Source: Hippopus hippopus | Taxonomy: Eukaryota > Mollusca > Bivalvia > Cardiida > Cardiidae | Length of the DNA: 64,000 nucleotides | Assembly: GCA_946811185.2 (NCBI GenBank) | Contig: OX328103.1 | Coordinates: 27,944,172 to 28,008,171 of the forward strand | Reading direction: 5' to 3' | In this document: positions 20,422 to 32,296 of the stretch, piece by piece | How the letters are laid out: each line of letters starts with the position of its first letter | How positions within the stretch are numbered: the stretch's first letter is position 1 | Translations under genes and position numbers: made by a program | Notes under the pieces: model-generated | What the model was told of the DNA's origin: nothing | The model's input: the letters and a program-made list of their open reading frames with translations, nothing else | Database searches by the model: none

Positions 20422-23261
20422 ATGGATGTCAAAGCCGTATCGTTAATCCTTCTTCTGCAAGCAGTACTTGTTTATGCCTCGGAGCCATCTTGCCCTGATA
20501 CTACGTTTGGAAGGGAAATACTGGAACAAACACTGGAGACTAAGACAATCGTAAAAGTACTGCAGCAAGAGGTTGCTGGAATAAGAGTTGGACTATACGA
20601 AAACACCGTTTTATTCAACGAGCGGATGCAAATCGACGATATCAAGCAAAACTTGACTGTATTGTTTGGTAAACTGGAGAGAGTGGAGGGGAAGCTCGAT
20701 TCGCTCGAAACAACGCTTACAAAAGGTAAAGTGAATTTTCTGTTCATGGATAAAAACATGAATGTTATGAAAGTTACACGTAGCCTCCTTGGCTATATGG
20801 CATTAGCTATTGTAACCCTTTAGCAGACGTCAAAAAGTAATATTTGTCTAAATTGAAAGCAATCGAAGACGACAGGTTTCATTTGTCTCCGACGCTAGGA
20901 TTTGTTCTTGATAGGTTGGAATGTTTTGAGGAGAAAAAAAACGTTGATGGCCATTGATGGCCATTAATGCCCCCCCCCCAACATACTTTCATCTTTTTTC
21001 CCCAAGGTTAATGAGTTAATTAAAAACACGGTACTAGTAGGTGAAGGGTTGTGCGATGCCGAAGGTTACAGGTTTGACGCCTCACATTTGTCAAAATGAA
21101 AGACTTTAAGACGGCGGTAGTGGCTCAACACCTGGATCACGGGTATATGGTGCAGTGCTTCGATTGTTCATCTGTATTGCAATACGTACTCGAATCTCGT
21201 TTGATTAACTATTTGATCACTAAAGAAATAAAGTCACTTCTTGACGGCTGTAAATACAACTCTAATTAAAATGAAGCGCCTGCTTGGTCATCTTTTTTTC
21301 TTTTTAAATTGAGGTAGAAGTAGATGTAAAATGAGAGTTCTAGCACAGACCGTGTCGCAATGATCTCCGTGGTCTAACCGGGCAGCCCTGCTCTGCTCTG
21401 TGGTGTCCGTGCGCCTAAATGTAGATTCGGTCAGCCTGGATGACCCGTTTGTCAGCGCCACCTTGTTTACCTCCTCAATGAACACTTGGTGGCATCTACT
21501 CCGGAGGACGAATCATCCGTCCGGCATCCCGACCGGTTGCAACAAGAAAGTGGTCGGGATGTTTAAAGATGAGACCGGCGGAAAAGTTATAGAGGAATTC
21601 GTTGGCTTGAGGGCCAAGCCATACTCCTACAAGATTTTTGGCGGCCCGGAAGAAAAGCAATGTAAGGGCGTCAAGAAAGGCGTCGTGAGTAAAACTATTA
21701 CTCACGAGGACTACTTGGCTTGCTTACACTCCGGAAAGGAGCAACTAAGACGGATGAACGTCATCCGGAGCAGAAGCCACCAAGTGTTCACTGAGGAGGT
21801 AAACAAGGTGGCGCTGAGCTCGGAAGATGACAAACGGGTGGTCCGCAGAAGGTCAGTGAGTCGCGCTTAGCAGCCAAAGGGTTAATTGAGCTCTTATGTA
21901 ATTGTCTCGAATAAATTTTATATAGCATGGTTATGAATCAGTCCCTGTTTTAGCTACACTTAGATTTGAGATATGCTCTATGAAAATGCATCTACAAAAG
22001 GTATGGGCCCATGTCAGCCTGCGCCTGTGCAGACTGACACCGGTCGGATCTTTTTGCTATTTGTAAATATAATGCAAGTCAAAGAACCATACTATCTCCA
22101 GACAGAGTGGACTGTTTTACAAAAAGGATTTTATGGATACTAATTATGTAATGACTTGCTTTGGTATAATGCATTACGGAAATGGATTAAACGACTTTTT
22201 GCTAGACCAAGGCTCATTTGCTTTTATTCGGATCCCTAAAACTAACGACACAGGTAGATTGTTGAATTTGAAAATATTTACTGAACTATTTGGACTCTTC
22301 TTTTACGCTTTTCTCGATACCAAATTATCGATATTTCTCCCATTTGTTCTAAAAAACTGATAAACTTAGCTTTATGCGGCAGTTGTGTATTCCTACCCCC
22401 ATTGAGGTTGGTATATATAACGTTTTATATATTGTTCTTTAAAATGACATATTTAGAAATAAAAATATTGATATCACGCTAGAAATTGTGCAATCATTTA
22501 GATGATATAGTAGTATGGGTATATTCTAGTCGGATATAATAGGAACTATTGGTTTCCACGGATCACCAGAATAAGTGCGTACTTCGGCTGTAAAAGTCGC
22601 CCTTGAACACCGGGAACGTATGGGAACTTATTGTGAACAAATCAAGTGATTAAAAAAAGGAGGAGTACAAATGTACTTTTATTTTCCTAAAAAAAAACGG
22701 GATGAATCGAATGTATGGTTGGAGGCGAGATGGATAAAGTTTATACGGTTCAGCCCGAAAACTGAGGAGGGCACGTTAAAGCTCGTCCTCCTAGTTTTCT
22801 AAGCCTCACCGGATAAACTTTATCTATCTCGGCATCAACCATACATTCTCTTTCTATTTATGTAAATTTCAGACGCACTCAAAAAGCCCGCATTTTCTGT
22901 CGTTCTCTATCAGCAACGGCTACACCAGACAGGTTATGATAACGTCATAAAATTCGACAGAGAAATTTCAAACATCGACGGACATTACAGCAAGTTAACA
23001 GGTCAGTTCACGGCTCCAATGGATGGAGTTTACATGTTTTCTGCGTCTATACTAGCAGACCAAAACGGGGAAATCTGGGGTTACATCAAAGCAGGACACA
23101 AGCGGGTAAAGATAAACGATCGCGGAACGGATAATCGCCATGGACAAGGGAGTAACACAATGGTAGTTGCCTTAAAGAGTGGAGACCACGTGACTGTTCA
23201 TGGTGGTCCAAAAATATACGGGGACAGTTACACAGCATTCAGCGGTTTTTTGATTCAATGA
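20422..23261 (+). CDS. Secreted coiled-coil C1q domain-containing protein, gene 1 (intact, two exons)
   Basis: The coding join is 20422-20725 plus 22873-23261, 693 nt, 230 aa. Exon 1 gives a signal peptide (hydrophobic S-L-I-L-L-L-Q-A-V-L-V-Y-A, cleavage after about residue 19), one Cys near residue 24, and heptad-like helices (I-L-E-Q-T-L-E-T, then M-Q-I-D-D-I-K-Q-N-L-T-V-L to residue 101) with an N-L-T glycosylation site. The donor AAAAG|GTAAAG and acceptor AATTTCAG|ACG agree with the other copies, and the joint codon is Asp. Exon 2 is a single C1q domain with the F-x5-N-x4-Y-x6-F-x5-G-V-Y-M-F core and a Y-T-A-F-S-G-F-L-I end. Family knowledge: such proteins are secreted oligomeric recognition lectins in bivalve immunity. 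There is no collagen repeat; the coiled coil probably drives oligomerisation. The 2147-bp intron contains a DNA polymerase fragment. A TATA-like AATATAAAG lies at 20391-20399. Confidence 0.9.
21324..21870 (+). pseudogene. Protein-primed type-B DNA polymerase C-terminal fragment (Polinton/adintovirus-like), in intron
   Basis: The frame at 21400-21870 reads N-K-K-V-V-G-M-F-K-D-E, E-F-V-G-L-R-A-K-P-Y-S-Y, G-V-K-K-G-V-V-S-K, H-E-D-Y-L-A-C-L and N-K-V-A-L-S-S-E-D-D-K-R. This is the C-terminal signature of family-B polymerases of large DNA transposons and related elements. The stretch is clearly more GC-rich than its surroundings. The first 100 or so bases are an inverted copy of the end: F-I-E-E-V-N-K-V-A-L is readable on the - strand near 21485, forming a foldback with arms of about 65 bp. 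It replaces the intron part found in the other C1q genes and joins directly to the right arm of a palindromic repeat at about 21845. It is too short to be functional. Confidence 0.7.
21967..22214. repeat. Palindromic MITE remnant (CAGCCTGCGC family) in intron
   Basis: It is the same insertion as at 46451, 54659 and 61446, so it was part of the ancestral C1q intron. The hairpin core is reduced to CAGCCTGCGCCTGTGCAGACTG. Confidence 0.6.
22710..22847. repeat. Intronic hairpin 25 nt upstream of the exon 2 acceptor
   Basis: AATGTATGGTTG is matched by CAACCATACATT. The arms are about 62 nt and about 85% complementary, with a short loop near GCACGTTAAAGCT. The hairpin recurs in the same place at 47205, 55670 and 62225. 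It is absent before the exon at 1920, where about 520 bp of intron is missing. Confidence 0.8.
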
Positions 23262-23292
23262 AACTTATCCTTGGAGCGGCTCGTCGATTTAC

Positions 23293-23503
23293 TTAACCCT
23301 TATACTGCCAGATAATTTAAAGGAAACTTTCTAGCCGATAGTTAAATCCAAAATGTTACTATTTCAAAGTTATTTGGGGGTAAAAATATCTCCTTGTCGG
23401 ACATTGTAGACCCAACATCAGACTGCACTGAACGTGCAGTCTGATGTTGATATATTCTGTCAGCAAAAGGTCCTTAAGTCGCGCTTAGCAGCCTAAGGGT
23501 TAA
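23293..23503. repeat. TTAACCC...GGGTTAA palindromic element (CAGTCTGATCTT family)
   Basis: It is 211 bp, starts TTAACCCTTATACTGC and ends CGCGCTTAGCAGCCTAAGGGTTAA-like. The central hairpin is AGACTGCAC / GTGCAGTCT. It is inserted 30 bp after the C1q stop codon. The homologous flank after 2305 is uninterrupted. Confidence 0.75.
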
Positions 23504-23640
23504 AAGGCCATAGACTTACCGGAAAGAACCCAAAAGTAAACCAAAGGAACTATAGGAACTCAAGGACACGAAAACCTATTTAGCATTTAGTCTTAAACAT
23601 AAGTTCTTTAATCACCATATTTCCTTGTTTGTATAAAAAC

Positions 23641-23973
23641 TTATGTTCTTGGTGAATTCAAGTGTATACAATCAAACAAGTGTTGCATGCAGTCTGTGGA
23701 TTGTAGTCTTTCTGTTGAGCCAAAATCGGCGAATGACTTATTCTATAATAATTCCAGGACGAACTGAGTGTCTTATCTTCTTCCATGTTTATGTATTCTT
23801 TGGTCTCTAATCAAACTCTTGTGTTCTTGGTGAATTCAAGTGTATACAATCAAAAGTCTGGATTATAGTCTTTCTGTTGAGCCAAAATCGGCCAATGACT
23901 TATTCTATAATAATTCCACGACGAACTGAGTGTCTTATCTTCTTTCATGTTCATGAATTCTTTGGTCTCTTTT
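23641..23973. repeat. Local tandem duplication, two units of about 165 bp
   Basis: TGTTCTTGGTGAATTCAAGT begins both units (about 23651 and 23821). They continue with GAGCCAAAATCGGC, then ATGACTTATTCTATAATAAT, then GTGTCTTATCTTCTT. The units differ by a small deletion. Only one unit exists downstream of 2305. Confidence 0.75.
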
Positions 23974-23982
23974 CAGTGTCTC

Positions 23983-24196
23983 TTAATCCTTATCCTGCTA
24001 AAGAAGTTAAATGAAACTTTCAATCTGATGATAGAAATTCTAAAAAAATGTTATTTCAAGACTATTTTTTGGGGAAAAATATCTCCATATCGTACTGTGT
24101 AGACCCAAGATCAGACTTCATGTTCTATGCAATCTGATCTTGATCTACAATTTCTGCAAAAGGTCAGTAAGTCGCGCTTAGCAGCTTAAGGGTTAA
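23983..24196. repeat. TTAA...GGGTTAA palindromic element (CAGTCTGATCTT family)
   Basis: It starts TTAATCCTTATCCTGC and ends TTAGCAGCTTAAGGGTTAA. Its central hairpin is degraded (GATCAGACTTCATG / ATGCAATCTGATC). Confidence 0.65.
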
Positions 24197-25012
24197 TATT
24201 TCCTTATAAAAGATTAAACACCTTTCCCCATTCTTTTTTGTTTCTTCTGAAAAAAGAATAAAAGTCCATTTAATCTTTCACCAAACGATTCCGTTGTTAA
24301 CGACCTTGTGAAAGAGGCAATTAAAACACTTTGGGAAAAGATGACAATTCTTGTAACTAGAATTTCCTCTTTCTTCAACGATATTTTCAACCATTATAAG
24401 TGCAAATATATTTATTAGGGACTCATTTAACTTGTTGTCTGCAAATGCTTCCAAGTAGTATAGTCTCAAATTTTGTCGTCTGGTGAAGAGTAAACTAGGA
24501 AGTGTGTCGCTAAAACATTTCCTTGATAAAAAACAATACCTTTTGTATGTAGTAAAAGCACTGAAATGAAAACGAAATGGAAATGGATGTGGTAAATGGA
24601 ACTAAATGCCTAATGACAAGCGATTGCTACTTTTCCCCACACTGCTTTCCGAAGCTGTCAAAAGCACGAATGTGCAAAAGCCAGATCTGCACCAAAAATG
24701 CTTTGATTTCCCTCAACACGGGTAAGGATTAAACGATGAAACTTGCATGAAAAAAAAAAAAACTGCATTCATTCAACTATGTACCGGTCTCCATATTTTT
24801 TAACTTGTCCAAATTGAACGCATTTGCAGAGGAAAAATGAAAGTTGTTAAAAATGACAGGATTTCCTTTAGAAAGGGCAGAAAACTTTGTGGCAAAAGGA
24901 ATAAATGCTGGCTTCAAGAATTTTCTCCTTTTCTCACGATGGTTAAAAAAAACTGTCTTCCTTAGGGTAGGGAAAAATCAGGATTGTTGGAGAAAGAGTC
25001 ATTTGTTTGTAT
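24197..25012. other. Non-coding duplicated sequence (matches 3010-3780)
   Basis: It is highly similar to the left block, including CACTGCTTTCCGAAGCTG and degraded hairpins. No gene is seen. Confidence 0.5.
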
Positions 25013-25140
25013 GAATAAATGGTGTTTAACCCCGTTATCAACCTTGTGTCAGTTACGTGTATATAGCAGCGCCAGTGCACCTACCCATGGCGTCGTGGAG
25101 TATCTTCTACCAACAACTGACAGATATTCTTCCCGAGCCA
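25013..25140 (-). repeat. SINE 3' fragment (duplicate of 3781-3905)
   Basis: The - strand carries the SINE end near AACGGGGTTAAACACCATTT. It lacks the tRNA-like head. Confidence 0.65.
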
Positions 25141-25169
25141 CTGGCAACTTCCCTCAATATTTCAGGATG

Positions 25170-25745
25170 AAAACTAGGACACACAGGTCACATCATAGAA
25201 AAACCTTGTGCACACTATTTTAGCTACAGTTTCAGACCAGTTCTCATGAAAGTTAGTTAGAATGTTTGTCTTGATATAATCTAAGTTGAGTGTGAAAACC
25301 GGTTGCATCGGGTCAAAGACTAGGTTACCAGGTCAAATCTTTGAAATACCTTGTGTACCCTCTAGAGGCCACATTTCTGTCCAGTACATATGGAAATATA
25401 TGTCTTGGTGACAGTTTGGATGAGTTTGAAAATGGATCAAAAACTACGTCACCAGATCAAATCTTAGGAAAAAAAACCTATTGTACTATCTAGAGGCTAC
25501 GTTTTCTGTTCAATACGAATGAAAGTTGATAGGAATGTATGTCTTGATGATAACTCATATGAGATTGAAAATGGGTAAAATCAGGGCAAAAACTAGGTTA
25601 CCAAGTCAAATTGTAGTAAAACCTTGTGTACACTCTAGAGGCTACATTTTCTGTCCAGTACTCATAAAAGTTAGTCAGAATGTTTGTTCTGATAATATCT
25701 ACAAGTTTGAAAATGGGCTATGTTGGGCAAAAAAATAGGTGAAAT
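25170..25745. repeat. 145-bp tandem repeat array (duplicate of 3930-4510)
   Basis: CAGGTCA-type blocks lie at 25184, 25329, 25453 and 25602. The third unit has lost about 20 bp relative to the left array. Confidence 0.7.
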
Positions 25746-27506
25746 GAGACAAATTCTAGATTTTGTGTAAACTGATCAAAAGGCTCACGTAAGTACCTTC
25801 AGGGCCATTATGGCCCTCTTGTCGCGACTTGCAACAGACCACACGTGACCAATAGAGAAATTATATATAACGAGCAGCTGCTATTCTTTGCTTTACTGGT
25901 ACGCTGAAGAAAATTCTTTGAAAAATACAATGGTAACATAAGGGTTGTTGATGAATGGAAGTACTATCCCTTGACGTAATGAACAAGCAATTCCATCGGA
26001 AAAAAGAGAGAGAGATTTATTCTTCATAAGAAAATACAGGCTTAAGTGGACGGCAAAGGTCGAGATAGGTAGACACAGATTGTGCAGTCTGATCTTGGAT
26101 CTATACCTTAAGTTTGATTTGTCATGATTATAAGATAAGAATCCTTTAGAGGTTAAGTATTTCGTGCCGTCGAAAAATGCCATTCTCTGTGAAAAGAGGA
26201 TAAATGCATCTGCATAAAATATCGACCCATGTCACCGTCTGCGCAGGCTGACATGAGTCGAAACTGTTTGCTATCAGCCAATTTCCTGCATGTCTAAGGA
26301 CCGGTTTAACTCATGATTCAGCCAATTGTTGGTCAAAATTGATTTTAGGGATTCACAATTATGTGATTACTTGCATGGTATAATTCATCACAGAGATGCA
26401 TTTTGCCAGAGCGCGGCTCAGGCATTTGACACAAAAATTGAAAATTATGTAAATCATTCATATCCGTGTCTAATTCTTCAAAATAGAAACCTATGTTTAC
26501 CCACAGATTTCTATTACTTTGAAAGGACTTCTTTATCTTTTGCTGGGCAACCATTCTCAGAAAACTAGAACTTTTTTGACCACTGCAGCTTCAAGTTTTT
26601 CGAGGTCATGATACCAATCCTTTATGGTTTCCCTTTACCGTCTTTGAAAGATCATAATCACTCGCACTTGCATTCGGGGATGCAGAGAAATCTAGATATC
26701 GTATTCTGTATTTTCTATGTCGACCAATAAAGTTACACCGTGATGTTTGTTCGTGCTAGTCTGTTGGGTGTTTATAATACAACAAACAATGGAAAAACAA
26801 AGTTTGGTGGTGTTTGAAGATCATATGATGCACACATCACATGATAAAAAGACAGCTTCTGACTGGTCAGTATATTTAAAAATCATCGAATACTTGCAAA
26901 CAGAGCAAACAAAGGTGAATACGTCCAAAAATCACCTACATCGTTTGTTGATGTTTGCTTGTTTTTGCTGACTGGTCTACACTAGCAAACTTGTTTGCAA
27001 ACCACAGCAAACACGGTGTTTGGAGGTGTTTGCCATTAAATGTTTGCTGGTGTAGTTTAGTTTTAACAGATTTTATTCATCAATTAATTACAAGCATTTA
27101 AAGACAAATCAATAGAATAACAAAAATAATTGGCGAAATGGAATAGAACGAACGCAAAACTTATATGATTCTTCTCCAAATTCTAAGTACACAGTTAATG
27201 GTTAATTATAATGTATAACGTAAGAAAGACAATAACGGCATTTTGATAGGTACTGAGAGAAAACCGAGGGGAAAAAATAGAACAGGAAAAACAAGCAAAT
27301 TAGTGTGGAGTGTTTAACGAGAGGACCAAAACTGGAGGTATTTTTCACAAGCTATTGTCTTTCCCCATGACAAGCACAGATAAGTAGATGTTGGATGCTA
27401 TCAATAAAAGAACGTATAGTAACTTATTGAGATATTAGCAGCTGTGTCAATTACACCCAGTTCTTGAAGCCAAGAGTTCACAACCAAAGAAAGAAAACGA
27501 CACAAT
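25746..27506. other. Non-coding duplicated sequence with empty sites for left-block insertions
   Basis: It matches 4511-6848 without the SINE and the MITE. An old MITE copy is at 26178-26420. The foldback near 26975-27055 (CTACACTAGCAAAC / GTTTGCTGGTGTAG) is shared. Nothing is coding by comparison of the two copies. Confidence 0.55.
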
Positions 27507-30500
27507 TATACTACGTAAATCTTTTGCTTTGTCTAGTATAAGTATGAACTGTTGCGAATAATATTTTTTCGTCATCAGGCAGATTAAGATCTTCATCACC
27601 ACATAAAATGACTTGAAGAGTACCAGTTGTAATTGTACTTATACTATTGTTTAAACTAACTCTTATTTCTCGGTATGACGGGCATTCAACGAAGTAATGC
27701 TGAGTTGATTCAACGGAGCCGCATCTACAAAGGGGCGACTGGACTATATATTTCAAATACAAATGCTCATTCAGACAACTACACTTATTACGTAAGCTAG
27801 CATGTACAGGGTGTCCGGAAAGTAAGGTAACACTTTCGTACATTTATATTTTGGCTTAAAATATAAGATAAAGAGATAAAAATATATACACATGTAAATA
27901 AAAGGTGTAAGTTTTTTGTGTGATAATTTAATCCAATTTTCATTACATTTTGCGTTTTTATACAGATTTTAATTCAAAGGTGCTTTTTGGGTCATTGGCG
28001 TCATTTTAATAATTAATGACGTTTTCAAAGTGACGGCCAATTATGGTCTTTCCTTGCCGAACATGCACGATAAAATTGTCAATCACATTAGCGCACATTT
28101 CAATATCAGTCTTTTCACTTTAAGTGTTCTTTAACAACGTATCTGTGCTGTCTGGTTGGGATTGTCGACCTTTGACTTCACATAACGCCACAGAAAGAAG
28201 TCGCACGGGTCGAGGTCAGGATAAAGTCATCCACATTGCAAAACACTTGGTTCATACAGGATGGTGCTAAGGCACACACATCTAAATCTGTGACAGACTT
28301 TCTATATGATACGTTCGGTGATAGGATAATATCAAAACGATATTTCGGAGGTCACAGACTGCTGAATATCGTGGTCTGCACACAGTGCCAAACTCAACCT
28401 GCGTAACTTCTTCCTTTGCAGTACTTTGAGGTCGAAGGTCTACGATCCCAACCTAGACAACGTAGACATGCTGTTTAAAAATCTTTCAAGTGAACGCAAT
28501 ATCATTGATATTTGAATGTGTCCTAAAGTGATTGACAATTTCATCGTGTGTGTTCGGAAAAGAAAGAGCATATAAGGCCGTCAAATTGAAAACGTCATTA
28601 ATTACTAAAATGACGCCAATGACAAAAAAGGTACTTCTGATTTGAAATCTGTATAAAAGTGCGTAATGTTAATAAAATTAAACGAAATTACCACACAAAA
28701 AAACTTGCATATTTTAGATACATATACGTTTATTTCTACCTCTTTATCTGATTTTTAAAGCCATATTATAGATATACAAAAGTGTTACCTTACTTTCCGG
28801 ACACCCTGTATGATCTGAGTTTTTCTATCTCCAAAGAAATAAAGCTTGTTTGGGCTAGGTTTATCCATGTCTAAGCGATATTTAAAAGTAGACAACGTTC
28901 CGGCATTTTTCGTTTCATCTGATAAACAGTTCCAATCATTGATCACTGATGGCAAGGATGAAATTTTGTACAAGCTGGTTCTGCAAGCAATGGTTTGCAA
29001 GTTATTAGGTCTTCGAAGACTGTAAGATGATCATTCCCCAACTGTCTGAGAAAATAAAACTCTGAATTCCAAACCGTCATCGAAAGCTTTATAATTTTGA
29101 TTATAGAGACAAGCAACTTGGTTAACGGTTGAGTCGCCCGGCATGAACTAGATTGCAAAGGCGTAAAGAACTTGATGTCCTTTGTATAATTGTAAAACAT
29201 GTTTGAATATAATTTTTTCTAAAACCTTTTCAATATTACTCAATGATAAAAACATGCCTGTAAATGGAAGGAAGAGATACTTCACCAGATTTGAATATTG
29301 GACACACATTGGATATTTTCCATGAGGATAGAACAGCACGTGTATTTAAAGACTGATTAAAATCAGATCACACAGGTGAAGTGCTACCTGACCAGCAGCT
29401 TCGATAATAACCCTATTATTTATGCTGTCAGGTCCTGAGGCCTTACCAAGCTTAAGTGTTTTAAGAACATCCAGTACTCCAGACGGCATGACATTGATTG
29501 AATCTAAAGGATTGTGTATAAATTCATGATTTTCATCTGGAATAAAACTTAAGGAATCATCTATGCATGACTGGTTGGCAAAATAGGAATTGAGTAAATT
29601 TGCTTTCTCGTCTTTTTCGCTAATCATAGAGTCGTTGGAAGTATTATACAAAGGAGGAATAGATGTTGACGAATGAGAACACATGAGTGATTTTAGTGTT
29701 TTCCACTAACCACGCGATGACAGAGTTTCAGATTTTAATTGTGAGGACAACCGCTCGAAATGCTGTACTTTACTTTGTCGGATCAATGCAATTTCTTCAT
29801 TTCTAGCAGACCTAAAATTTGAACAGTGACTGACTTCTTTGCTTTTCTGTATAATTTTTTACGGCGACGTATTTTCTTTTTAATCTCACAGGTCAACCAC
29901 GGAGGTTCTTTGGGACTGACATTAACATTTTTGCTGGGAATGGACGTACGTGCGTGTTCAATAATGACATCCGCAAAATTATCAGCATAAATGTCAATAT
30001 TACTATTATGCGTACAGCTCCAATTAAAAATTGCGGGGTTATGTACAAGCTGATTATAATTGCCTTGGTTATATTTTCAAATTGTTCGCTTTATATTCTT
30101 AACATTTGGTTTTAGAAAATTAAAGACACCAAAGAACGGGCAGTGATACCGCATTGTAATATCCAAACAATGTTCCCCAAAGCTCGTTGTTAGGAATGAG
30201 TCTTTATTGGTAACTAAAAGATGATCAATTATAGAGTGAGAATTTTCTGTGAAATGTGTTGGTTCGTCTATACATTGAGTCATACTAAGTTGGTTACAGA
30301 GGGCCTTCACTTTACGAAATTGGGGTTGACTCATTGTGTTAAGATTAAAGTCCCCTGTAATAATAACATCAGAGATATTTGAATCAATAGCAAGACAAAC
30401 AGAATCTTCTATTAGTGAGCTGTAAGCTGAGTCAGAGCTTGGTGGTTTATGGAATACACCGTTCAAGATACTCCTGTTATTGCTAAACTTAACCTGAATC

Positions 30501-31030
30501 CAAATACACTCAAGTTTATTGGGCTCGAGATCGTGTCTTCGGATGTAAGACAAATTATTTTTTACACAATTATAATCATACCTATTATCAGCTCGATCTT
30601 TCCGCTCGGGTGGATGGAAAGAAGGAAAAAGTAGTTCATTTGAAGAAACTTCATCATGCAACCAAGTCTCGGAAAACGACACAATATCAAAATATGAGAA
30701 CTCAGCAATCAAAGTATCAAGCTTGTTAGCAATAGTTTGGACATTATAATGGATGGTTGAGAGGTGATTAGAAAGGTTGAGAAAATTATACAGATCAAAT
30801 GAGCTTGACCAACTGTCTGAGCTCTCGCTAGGTGGTGGACCAGGATGCGGATGGACATCGCCTGATTTTAATATGAAAAGTAGAATTCAGACAGACGAAG
30901 GTAGCAAACAATGAGAAGTGCAGTATAGCATAAGCCTTGAAAATTCTACATTCACTTTGTAGCGGTTGCTTGTCAATAATCTTTTGCTGTTATACTCGTA
31001 CTTTACAATTTATTCGGTCAAAATTTCCGA
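27507..31030 (-). mobile_element. Defective CR1/L2-like LINE, copy 2, interrupted by a mariner-like element
   Basis: It has the same order and the same missing RT core as copy 1. The C-terminal frame (27843-27511) retains C-R-C-G-S-V-E-S-T-Q-H-Y-F-V-E-C-P and ends near 27511. The endonuclease frame (30712-30077) keeps S-F-S-E-T-W-L, G-D-F-N and D-H-L-L-V-T-N. At 30836-30862 the 2A-like motif reads G-D-V-H-P-H-P-G-P, with Asn of N-P-G-P replaced by His. Confidence 0.8.
27807..28808 (-). mobile_element. Decayed mariner-like element with long inverted termini, 1002 bp
   Basis: The ends are CAGGGTGTCCGGAAAGTAAG and its inverse, with TA duplications at 27805-27806 and 28809-28810. The inverted match extends, imperfectly, to about 225 bp on each side, through GGCGTCATTTTAATAATTAA. 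The centre carries transposase traces on the - strand: P-D-L-D-P-C-D-F-F-L-W near 28180-28225, the third-acid block of DD41D-type enzymes. The empty site is in the other LINE copy near 11265-11275. Confidence 0.85.
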
Positions 31031-32296
31031 CTGTTGAATATTAGTCAAAACTGAATATGAAAGAACAATACTACCTAATAATGGAAATAGAAAAGAATAG
31101 TGTAATACTCATGTGGAAGTGAGGATGTGAACAGTGTGTTGGCTGGCTACATGCAAACGTTCGAAATCTACAATGTATCTTGTTAACGCACGTACTAAGT
31201 ACAGGAAGAGCATGCAGCAATACAAAACATCTCCAAACCCACGTTTCTTACAAGCTCCCACAGTTATACTTTCTATCAATTCAACAAATATCACCAGACA
31301 CTCCATACCAATGAAAAGGAAAACAGAAGATACGCGAGAAAAAATGATAAAAACGGCTGATAACTGTAAGAAAAAATGCCAAATACACAAAACATAAATC
31401 TGTAAAACAAACTGAAATGGTCTAAACTCAAATACAGTTTACGAGTTGGTTACAAGTATGCAGAAAATAGATGTCTATGATATATTGATAGGAACGGGCA
31501 ATTAATGAAATCTATAACATCACGGTATGACAAGTGTTACTAGTAAGGCTGAGATTATCAGAGTTCTAAAGGAAATGTAAGTTCATCACTGTATACACTT
31601 GTTTGAAAATCTTATTATTATAGTAGAATGTGACTATCTGTCTGCAAAATAACACACAAAAGGTAAACAATATAAATCTGTCATACAGTTATGGATGTAC
31701 AATGTTTACACAAAGGTAGGCAAAGCAGTTTTTACCTGATCTAATACTGATCATAGTTTTACTCTTTCCGAAACTTTTCAATATCTTAATACATGTATTA
31801 CAGTATGATTATTCCGACAGAGTGAAAAAGTAAAACGAGTCAGAAGTTTTAACACATATTCAGTAAACCATATTATGGCAGTGTTGTCAACATTTGAACT
31901 TCGGCAACACTGCTGTCTTAAAAGTCAGCTAGACGACTTGGATTGAAAATTAGCAACATACAGATGTTATAATGGAGCAAAGGGGTTACAACTTTTTATA
32001 GATATATATTACTGAAGATTAATGGACAAACATAGAGTACAGAAACGTACGTTCAGTACAATTTTAACAGGTTGACAAAGTAGACAGACAATCAGCAAAT
32101 GAAATAGGATCGAAACAGCTGTTACGTTGATAGACATTCAGATAGACTGATAGAATAGATCGAATTCATACTAAAACTGACCAAGATGACAGACAAACAG
32201 AGAGACAGACAGACGGACGGACGGACAAACAATGTTCTCGTAATCCACACAAAGCCATGGTAATCGATGTAAGAACTAACATTTAACCAGCAAGGT
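31031..32296. other. Non-coding duplicated sequence (matches 13430-15413)
   Basis: It reads through the site of the foldback element found at 14013-14799. The GACA-rich simple repeat lies at about 32187-32228. No gene is seen. Confidence 0.5.

Noticed and set aside
20472..20759. Long - strand frame opposite C1q exon 1, repeated in each gene copy
   Set aside because: It is the antisense shadow of a conserved coding exon. Its conservation follows from exon 1, and it has no domain of its own.
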